A stretch of DNA of 64,000 nucleotides. Source: Triatoma infestans. Taxonomy: Eukaryota; Arthropoda; Insecta; Hemiptera; Reduviidae. A program made the position numbers and the translations under genes. Within the stretch, counting starts at the first letter, position 1. Each line of letters begins with the position of its first letter. The stretch spans positions 111,132-175,131 of the forward strand of contig JAAEAF010006666.1 in NCBI GenBank assembly GCA_011037195.1. Direction: 5' to 3'. Positions 56,934 through 64,000 of the stretch are shown in pieces. The notes under the pieces were generated by a model. The model had not been told where the DNA came from. It searched no databases and saw only the letters and a list, made by a program, of their open reading frames with translations.

Positions 56934-57174
56934 TAAAAATTTATTGGATAAAATACATTATTGTACAGTACAGTAGTTATGAAAAGTGAATAGATTTATA
57001 ACAAAAAAAAAAAAAATATATAATTAAAGAAATATCAACAGAAGAAATTATAAAACAGAAGTGAGAGTAAATTAAATAAAATGATATTAACAATAAGATA
57101 AAATAAGACAGATAAAGATACCTTTAGGGCAGGAGAGGAGTGAACGTTGAGACTGAAATGAAGAGAAAGTATTT

Positions 57175-57317
57175 TTTTACTTTCTCTTACTCCTAGTAAG
57201 AGGAAGTATTGTATCGTGTCAAATTTTCGGATATCGAGAAGATTTTCACCGAAAATATCCGTTTTGAGGTCCCCTGAGTCCAAAAAAGTGGTTTTTAGCA
57301 AATGGTCTGTGTGTGTG

Positions 57318-57358
<41 letters not shown>

Positions 57359-58212
57359 ATGGATGTGAACAGCATAGCTCAGAAATGAAAAACCGTAGAA
57401 AGTTGAAACTTGATATTCCGTTTAGGTATCACCATGGGATCTGACACTACGTTATCTGTCAAAATTCCTCAATCGGAAGAACCACTTTACTAGTTGGATT
57501 TTTTACTTTTTTGCGATTTTCTCAAAATGGCTCCGACGATTTTCTTTAAACTTTAAACATCAACCACACATACAAAGAGCTACAACTTTTATTTGAAACA
57601 TTTCTCCGGGAAAATGCATTGAAGGGCACTTTTGGGGGAGGGGTGGGGTTAGGTTTCCATCTAAAGTGCTATTTCAGTTTATTAGACAATTCTGTCATCT
57701 AAATAATGTTAATTAGAATAAATATGTTGTTGAAATTCCGAGTTTGAACAAAATCGGATAACCGGAAAGTGCGTTTTACTTTACCACTTTACTAAATGAT
57801 TTATACTTTTTCGCCAATTTCTAAAAAAATGGCCTCTGACGTTTTTTTTGAAAATGTATATAAACTAAAACATGCCACAAGACTACAAACTTTTATCTAA
57901 AACATTTCTCTGGAAAAATTCTTTTAAGGGCACTTTTAGGGGAGGGGCAGGTTAGATTTTCATCTAAAGTGCTATCCTAGTTGATTATACAATTCTAGCA
58001 TCCAAACATAATTAGTTAGAAATAAATGGATGGCTGAAATTCCAAGTTTCAAGAAAATTAGTAAACCGGAAGTGCGCTTTTACTGAACAGTTTTTTCAGT
58101 TTTCGACGAATTTCATTAAATTTGGTACACAAACTATAAAATTTGTCAATTATCATTTTGAGAACTAGAGTAAGAGAAAGTTGTGTGAGTGTTTCACACC
58201 AGATTTTTTTAA
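57175..58212 (+). repeat. Family A repeat, best-preserved full-length copy
   Basis: 5' end ACTTTCTCTTACTC at 57179-57192, which folds as CTCTTAC-TCCTA-GTAAGAG (57184-57202). AAGATTTTCACCGAAAATATC and TTTTGAGGTCCCCTGAGTCC follow, then (GT)n at about 57307-57352, GAACAGCATAGCTCAG and AAAACCGTAGAAAGTTGAAA. Module 1 runs from about 57468 (AATCGGAAGAACC), module 2 from about 57758 (ACCGGAAAGTGCG) and a partial module 3 from 58063 (ACCGGAAGTGCGC). Subterminal GAGTAAGAGAAAGT lies at 58168-58181 and hairpin GTGTGAGTGTTTCACAC at 58183-58199, with CAGATTTTTTT after it. No open frame of note. This layout matches non-autonomous Helentrons by inference. Confidence 0.92.
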
Positions 58213-58283
58213 TTTAAAAAACTGTTAAAAGAGTGGGAGGGATAAGGAAAATGTTTGTAGTGAGGCGCGGCGATTTCAAATTG

Positions 58284-58353
58284 TAACGTAGAGAAACATA
58301 GAATTCTTTTTCTTGATAAGCTCTTCTGGCCATTACCGTACAAACATCTCATT
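58284..58353. repeat. Right arm of a split hairpin element
   Basis: TTGTAACGTAGAGAAACATA, GAATTCTTTTTCTTGATAAG and CTCTTCTGGCCATTACCG are the inverse of 56834-56900. Confidence 0.65.
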
Positions 58354-58794
58354 GTAATTTTAAGGCCATTGTAATATCATTTAAAGAGAAAAAAGATTAT
58401 TCTTGGAATTTTGGTTGGCTGAAAGAGAATAATTTAAACCAAGAGAAAATAGAAATAGTGAAAGGCTTTACCCAACTTTTTTTTTTTTTTAGAGCATTAT
58501 ACTGCATAAACTACTATTCAAGAGAAAAATGAAAGTTTCTTATTTCTACTTTAAATCTATTCTGAAGAAAGTGAATACACTCGTACGTACAAGCACACAT
58601 ACACGCAGATGACAGAGAATAGACTTTAATTGCACCAATGTTTGCTGAACCGAGACAATCTTCTTATTTTTAATGAGCACTCCATAATTGTTTTTTAAAA
58701 AATAGTTTTAAATAGGTGAAAGTGTACAATATAACTCGCTAATTAGGTAGACTAGCCCTAAATATTATTATAATGCAAATAATAGCAAGCTCAC
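58354..58794. other. No feature recognised
   Basis: AT-rich. Confidence 0.35.
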
Positions 58795-58905
58795 ATACAA
58801 AATCTAATATGAAACAAGAAATCTAATATCACACGACTTTCTCTTAGGGCCAACAGTTCTCATCTTAACAATTGACAAATTATCTTCATATTCTGAATTT
58901 TTACA
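58795..58905 (-). repeat. Family A 3' end fragment
   Basis: AAATCTAATATCACACGACT, TTCTCTTAGGG and AACAATTGACAAATTATCTT match the minus-strand 3' end. The outer hairpin arm is lost. Confidence 0.55.
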
Positions 58906-59128
58906 ATACGAATAAAGTAAACTTTTCTGTTTAGAATATTTACGTTATATGAATAGTTTTAGAGTCCACAGTGCTGGAAAGACTTGCAGAGTTATTTTAC
59001 TTTGTCTTATTGTTATATGATAAAAGTTTATAGCTCGAAGTTGGTAATCATTTGGGTAACGTAAGAGGAGCAGACTGCATGATTTCATTATAAATCTCTT
59101 AATTGAAACTATCATTTTACTGTATTTG

Positions 59129-59345
59129 GACAGGATAAGCTCAGTGGTACAGTACTGAATTTGGAATGCGGAGTGGTTGGCGAATTGTGTCCAGCAGCTT
59201 TGCCCTTTGATTTTTTTTTTTTGGCCCTAGAAGTCTTTACAGTTCAGTGTCCAAAGCTGGGCGATGTAGTCCGTAACGAGGAAAATACTGCCCGAAGGCC
59301 GAATATTCACTAAGAAGACTTCGGGCTAGCTATAGAAGCCCAAAT
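59129..59345 (+). repeat. Ala-tRNA-like SINE, old diverged copy
   Basis: GGATAAGCTCAGTGGTACAG (A box), an eroded B-box region, TTTGATTTTTTTTTTTTGGC, AGTCTTTACAGTTCAGTGTC and GTCCGTAACGAGGAAAATAC follow the short-subfamily order with many substitutions. Confidence 0.7.
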
Positions 59346-59359
59346 GAGGTTTGAAATGT

Positions 59360-59640
59360 GCAGTGAAAATATAGGTCACTCCCCAAATAGAGTCTCCAGT
59401 TTCTTGCTATTATGTGGAAAAAGGTTCCAAATATTTTCCTTAAACTTTATATGCATTAAAACATATAAGTCATTTCTGTTTGTCACACTTAGCTTGGGGA
59501 AAAAGGTGTCAGAGGGGTTCTGTGGAAAAGTAATGGTAAGCTTTCCTTTTAAGTGTTATTTTCGTATTATATAATTTTAATAATAAGTAGAAAAAGTCTT
59601 AAAAGGTTGATCAGAAGTTCGACTTTAATCAATGTACTGT
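59360..59640 (+). repeat. Family A internal module, decayed
   Basis: TTTCCTTAAACTTTATATGC, GGTTCTGTGGAAAAGTAATG, GTAAGCTTTCCTTTTAAGTG and TTGATCAGAAGTTCGAC match module order. Confidence 0.5.
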
Positions 59641-59687
59641 GTCCCGCTCTTGAGGGTATGCTATATGCTAACTATATACAGGGTGTC

Positions 59688-60508
59688 CCAAGGTAGGTAT
59701 ATAGAGAACGACTTTTTCTCGGAAACTAAGATATCTAGAAAAAAACTAAAAAAATACGTGTCCCCCGTAGTTTTTTGTTAGAAATCCAAATTTAATTTGT
59801 AAATTTGTTTCGGTGCTTCCAGAAGCGTGATACAGGTATCAACTTCATTTTTTCAAATGGGGAGGTGTGGTTTTTATTTAAGAAATAGATTCCTCTATTT
59901 TTTGTAAAAAAAATTTACTTGAACGGTTTTTTTTCTGTGAGCGATATTTTACAAGTTATGAATGAAAACATGATTCCTATAAAGAAAATTCAAAATATTT
60001 AATAGGTTTTTGTTTGATGGATAAGAAGAACAAGTACTACCCTTTATTATATTTTATTCCCAGTAATTACAGATCTTGCTCGAACTGGCCTCCACAATTA
60101 GAGATGCATACACATTCTTTTTCCTGCCAATTGTACCTTACGACCAAAGAAATACATCGTTAATGGTGGGGGCCAGTTCAAGCAAGATCTGTAATTAATG
60201 AGGAGTGAAATTTATAATAAAATAGTCCTTTTCTTCATATTCAATCAAAAAACCGTTATAATATCATTTTGAAATTTCTTATAAGAATCATGTTTTCATT
60301 CGTAACTTGTAAAATATCGCTCACAGGAAAAATCGTTCAAGTAAATTTTTCTTACAAAAAATAGAGGAATCTATTTCTTAAATAAAAACCACACCTCCCC
60401 ATTTGAGAAAATGAAGTTGGTGCCTGTATCTCGCTTCTGGAAGCACCAAAAGAAATTTGCAAATTAAATTTGGTTTTCGAACAAAAAACTATGGGGACAC
60501 GTTTTTTC
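59688..60508. mobile_element. Foldback element with transposase tails in both arms
   Basis: Begins with GGTGTCCCAAGGTAGG. The left arm (TACGTGTCCCCCGTAG, CTTCCAGAAGCGTGATACAG, GGGGAGGTGTGGTTTTTATT, GCGATATTTTACAAGTTATG) is the reverse complement, with ~10% or so differences by eye, of the right arm ending CTATGGGGACACG near 60500. The arms are ~400 bp with a ~60-bp centre. At the inner end of each arm a short frame points outward and stops: minus strand to 60067 ends NCGGQFEQDL, plus strand to 60194 ends NGGGQFKQDL. This recalls the GGHFEHL-stop tail of IS630/Tc1-mariner-type transposases. So it is two 3' transposon ends joined head to head. Confidence 0.75.
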
Positions 60509-61214
60509 ATTTCTCACACTTTAACGAACTGGGTACTGAGTGCAACAGCAATGTTCTTATATTAGATTTCTCACCCTAAAAACCTATACAATAGTGCTGA
60601 CTCTGTTTTTGTAAATTACAGTTAGCCATGTGTACAAGTGTAGAAATAACCAAGAGGAAGTGGAAGTTTGCCAGTATGGGTTCGCTAAACCCACACTTTA
60701 ACGAACTGTACGGGGTCTACATACATGTAGGTAATGTATGATCGGTTAGAGCGATTGCGGTTTGAGCTGAACCCAACGTGGAGCCTAAGATCTCTTTGAA
60801 AAGAAATATAGTCAACTAATCCCTAATACCTGAGTAGAAACATTAAAACAATCTCATGTGGTGTTGTGGATAAAGTATAAAAACAACTAAAAAGGGTTTT
60901 TTTCGGCCTTCGCAATACTTGAATCATGATATTAATGCATTAATTGCTGATTTCTTTTTTTTTTTAAAAAAAGCCTACCATAAAAGTTTTCTTCATTTTA
61001 CTGCTACAGATTCACTTCTTCTTAGTTCTATTTTTTTTAAAAAAACAACCATAGAATCGTAAATTAAAAGCTCATAAAATATAATTACGCAACTGCATCA
61101 ATCCTTATTATTAATCAGAATTCTAGTTTAAGCTGTACGCTTTTGCAGCCATTTGCTTCAGATGTTTTTACTTGTTCTTACTGATGAACAGGAATTACTA
61201 AGTAAGTTCGTGTG
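60509..61214. other. Mixed stretch with a 17-bp direct repeat
   Basis: CACACTTTAACGAACTG occurs at 60515-60531 and 60692-60708, bounding 160 bp of unassigned sequence. The rest is AT-rich, with no gene seen. Confidence 0.45.
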
Positions 61215-61427
61215 TAGTAGTATTGTATGAAAAATAAAAAAGTCAAAAACTAAAAACCGCAAGTAGCATAAACTTGATATTTTTTTAGATATCACCAAAT
61301 GCTTGCAAATTACGATTCTGGTAGAGTGAATTTTGTTTTTCTCCAATTTTCCTCAATTTATTCCCAAATAGAATTGCAGATAACAGGGTAAAAGAACTTC
61401 GTAAGAGTGACTTCACGCCAGATTTTT
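61215..61427 (+). repeat. Family A repeat, deletion derivative, tandem with the next
   Basis: AAAAACTAAAAACCGCAAGT, ATAAACTTGATATTTTTTTA, then directly an eroded 3' end (AAGAGTGACTTCACGCC, AGATTTTT). The modules are deleted. Confidence 0.65.
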
Positions 61428-61501
61428 ACTTCCTCCTAATCCTATGCAAGAGATGGTATTATTAGGATCGTATCAAATTTTCGAAATTTAAGTTTTCACC
61501 G

Positions 61502-62849
61502 TCCTCCAGTTTCCTCGCGATGGCCGGAGTACCGCAAGGAAGTATTCTAGGCCCTCTGCTTTACACCCTCTACACATCCGATATTCCGCAATCCTCACAC
61601 ACAATCATCGCCTCATTTGCAGATGACACAGTTTTCCTTTCTTCCGATCCAGATCCACAATCCATCACCCACAACATGCAAAAATCATTACTTAAAGAAG
61701 GTAGAATTACGGTGCAAACAATGGAAAATTAAAATTAATTAGAGCAAAAGCACCAATGTAACGTTTACACTCCGCCGAAGAACTTGTCCTTCACTATATT
61801 ATAATAACACTCCCATCTTTGTTGCAGATTATCGTGAAATACCTATGTACTTGGATAAAAGACTCATGTGGAACCCACATACTAGACTTAAACGACAAGA
61901 GCTAAACGTCTCGATACAGACTTCTTCTTAGACTACTGGACAAACGCTCCAGACTCTCATCATGGACACCAAAGTTCTCATATACGACCAACTTGGACTT
62001 ACGGTGTTGAAGTCTGGGGCTCAACCAAGCGAACCAATTCAAAAAGTATCCAGTCCCTCCAATCCAAAAATCCTCCGCAAAATCACCCAAGCTCCCCCCA
62101 TATGACGTATTCAACCTGGCCTTACTGAATGTTATTGGATGTGTTGTATATTTGTAGTGGTAGCTTGTAGTGGCTTGAGCGGTTTTGTAAAAAGGCGCTT
62201 GTAAGTATATGCGTTTAAAAGAGAAGTATCAGAAATAAGAAAGTAGTCACCACTGCTAACAATAAATATATTCTAATAAAATAATAACTACAAGTTATTT
62301 GCAATGATATTATAAACTTATTAATATATTGTGGAACTGCCACTGATTCTAAGATAGCGATTCCTGAAGTAATGTTCTGTGAATGTCTACCACCGACTCT
62401 TCTTGTTAGAAGGCAGAGTGTAGACTGTCCGAAATAATGCCTTCTCTTACAAAACAGTTGTCAAGTGGCATTATATTAATTTAACGGATTCTTGTGTCTT
62501 TGTCTCCCTAATAGCAATGACCTTATATTACAGTACCTGACTCTAAAATACATTATTTTTGCCAAAATTATTTCACTTAAAATATTTTTCAAAACTATTT
62601 ATTTTTGCATTTCCACTACATTACACAACTACCTAAAAATCCCTTTCATCACAGAAATGATATCTTCCCGTTACAGAAAATTCCATGAATCTCCCCTCCT
62701 TCATCCTAACCTTCTCGTCCTACAATTGACCTCTGCCCACATTCCAGGTAGTCCTCCCCGCCGACTGAAACGCCTGTGGCAGCGAGACTTACTTTTCCAA
62801 CATCAAACTGGCCTAAATAAACAATAAAGGACATTATTATTGAATAATG
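61502..62849 (+). pseudogene. Jockey-like non-LTR retrotransposon, 5'-truncated, with target duplication
   Basis: Opens in the reverse transcriptase with AGVPQGSILGPLLYTLYTSD, then ASFADDTVFLSS, the catalytic FADD motif intact. Frames break soon after. Thumb-type blocks follow: NVTFTLRR (about 61756) and VADYREIPMYLDKRLMWNPH (about 61830). At about 62131 a ~500-bp insertion interrupts it, and it resumes at 62632 with LKIPFITEMISSRYRKFHES and PPRRLKRLWQRDLL, the normal C-terminus of Jockey elements. It ends near TTATTGAATAATG without a long A tail. GTTTTCACCG is duplicated at 61492-61501 and 62850-62859. Confidence 0.88.
62132..62631. other. Insertion of unknown kind inside the Jockey-like element
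   Basis: About 500 bp separates ...FNLALLN from LHNYLKIPF, which are adjacent or overlapping in Jockey proteins. The insert has no frame of note or TIRs I can see, and no family I know. The borders are good to about 10 bp. Confidence 0.5.
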
Positions 62850-63415
62850 GTTTTCACCGGAAATATTATTATGTTTTGAGCCCCCCATCCCGCCCCTCTG
62901 AGTACAAACAAAATGTTTTTTAGCGAATGATCTATATATGTGTGCGTATTTACGAGAACAAAATAACTCAAAAAAAGAATAAACACAGGAAGCTCAAACT
63001 TGGTTTTTTTTTTTGTCAAAACCCATCAACCGGAAGTGCGGCTTTACGGAATTTGTTTTTATTTATAACCATCTATATTAGTAAAACATTACTAGCTTTC
63101 CAAATTTGAAAAAAATCGTTTAATTGTTTTCTCAAACAACGGTTACAAACTAAGTTCTTTAAAGCTTGAATGCTTAACTGTACAGATATTTAATAAAAAA
63201 AAAAAAAATTATTTTTAGACCTTGTGAAAATTTGTAACGTAATAGTTTTAAACGTTACTTTGGGTTAGTTCAACAAAATAACTAACTTCTAAAAACCAAC
63301 ATGCACTCTACCTCTTCTATAATATTTACGTCTGGAAAAAAGAAATTGTCAATTTTATAATATTAAATAAACCGCAGGAGAAAAAAGCCATATAATGTTT
63401 CATCGCAGATTATTT

Positions 63416-63942
63416 TTTGTTTCTGTTTTCAAAATCATGAAATTTTAATGTAGCTAATTATTACGAAATCAAGAGGAATTTTGAAAAAAAAAATTTTTAT
63501 TTAACGGATTAAAAAAAAATGACAATACTCGATCAAAGTAACATTTTTAAAAATGTTAAAAAAAGAAAAAAAAACTCTTATACGGTTCACTTACGAAATA
63601 GTTGATCCATGATATAAAAACGAGACGCTTGATCTATAGACGGTAAAAGGTCATAACAAATCCATACCCCATAACATACGTGTTGAAATATATATATATA
63701 TATATATATATAGAATAGAGTGTGAGAGAAATAGAGAGAGAGACATTCTTTATGATTACTAATAACCTGTCCTGAGTGTAAGCTTTTTTTCATTTCTAAA
63801 TAAAATTAATTGAAATCTGCCAGTAGCAGTTTCATTAAATATTAGGTGTGCATTAAATGAATTGAATTTTATTACATAACTATTATTCATTTCATTTCTT
63901 AATGGAAACAGAAAATTTAATTAATCATAGTGATATTGTGGA
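63416..63942. other. AT-rich stretch, no feature recognised
   Basis: (TA)n at about 63690-63712 and A/T runs. Confidence 0.4.
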
Positions 63943-64000
63943 CAGAGTTGGGCAAAACGTAATTCCAATTACAATTACGATTACTTACCACTTATTGTAA
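63943..64000 (+). mobile_element. End of a hAT-type MITE, cut by window edge
   Basis: CAGAGTTGGGCAAAACGTAA followed by TTCCAATTACAATTACGATT. CAGNGTTGGGCAA with alternating TAATTACAATTAC is a common start of hAT-type non-autonomous elements in animals. The other end is outside the window. Confidence 0.55.

Larger units (their letters stand above)
61428..63415 (+). repeat. Family A repeat carrying a Jockey-like insertion
   Basis: 5' part 61428-61501: ACTTCCTCCTAATCCTATGC, AAGAGATGGTATTATTAGGA, TCGTATCAAATTTTCG, AAGTTTTCACCG. It resumes at 62850 with GTTTTCACCGGAAATATTAT, then CAAAATAACTCAAAAAAAG, AAGCTCAAACTTGG, ACCGGAAGTGCGG near 63029, a decayed module and ATGTTTCATCGCAGATTATT near 63397-63415. 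The whole copy without the insertion is ~640 bp. Confidence 0.8.

Noticed and set aside
57175..58212. CRISPR-like regularly spaced repeats from the ~290-bp modules
   Set aside because: Period and unit length are far too large, units are diverged, and the genome is eukaryotic.
57175..58212. Classical TIR (MITE) classification for family A
   Set aside because: The 3' copy of the inverted repeat is not terminal (about 30 bases with a hairpin follow it) and no target duplication is seen. A Helentron-like class fits better.
1..64000. Endogenous viral sequence
   Set aside because: No capsid, envelope, viral polymerase or integrase motif was recognised. The reverse transcriptase pieces are all of non-LTR type.

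Overview
This window looks like non-genic DNA from a large, AT-rich, repeat-laden eukaryotic genome, most likely an arthropod. The basis is the mix of transposable elements: Jockey/R1-type and RTE-type non-LTR remnants, tRNA-derived SINEs, foldback hairpin elements, a pogo-like MITE and a hAT-like end. I cannot name the species. A hemipteran-type insect would fit, but that is a guess. I found no intact host gene, no rRNA, no CRISPR array and no convincing host exon. The short open frames are either chance frames in AT-rich DNA or decayed transposon coding sequence. The window is probably intergenic or inside a very long intron.

The dominant component is one repeat family, called family A here. 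I count about 45 pieces on both strands, roughly 18-19 kb by hand-drawn borders. A long copy (57175-58212 +, 43175-44250 -, 32531-33500 +) is about 1.0-1.1 kb and non-coding. It has a 5' end ACTTTCTCTTACTC that folds on itself, a variable GT tract, two to three diverged ~290-bp internal modules each opening with ACCGGAAGT, the inverted copy GAGTAAGAGAAAGT near the 3' end, and then a hairpin GTGTGAGTGTTTCACAC followed by CAG and a T run. This layout (terminal repeat at one end, its inverse subterminal at the other, 3' stem-loop, internal microsatellite, head-to-tail tandem copies, T-rich targets) matches what is described for non-autonomous Helentrons (DINE-1/HINE-like). That classification is an inference.

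Family A is the substrate for later insertions. A Jockey-like retrotransposon (61502-62849) lies in a family A copy with a 10-bp target duplication. A second non-LTR fragment (12149-12663 -) lies in another with an 11-bp duplication. SINEs, a hairpin element and possibly an RTE-type fragment (38735-39735 -) interrupt others.

Other content: nine copies of two related Ala-tRNA-like SINE subfamilies, one with the tRNA-like part about 190 bp inside the element; several long hairpin elements, two with perfect 12-bp target duplications (19090-19359 and 52186-52505); an ~820-bp foldback whose arms both carry a transposase C-terminal tail (59688-60508); a pogo-like MITE (23337-23830); two extra tRNA-like stretches (1-190 and 50740-50806); and three CpG-rich islands with no explanation (25190-25440, 35325-35420, 47665-47765).

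Layout: 0-5 kb decayed family A and one SINE; 6-17 kb dense family A plus three non-LTR/DNA-transposon remnants; 17-24 kb sparse DNA with hairpins and the pogo-like MITE; 25-35 kb SINEs, nested hairpin/non-LTR and a family A cluster; 36-44 kb family A with RTE and SINE insertions; 44-52 kb a decayed R1/Jockey-like fragment and family A; 52-64 kb hairpins, family A, the foldback and the Jockey insertion.
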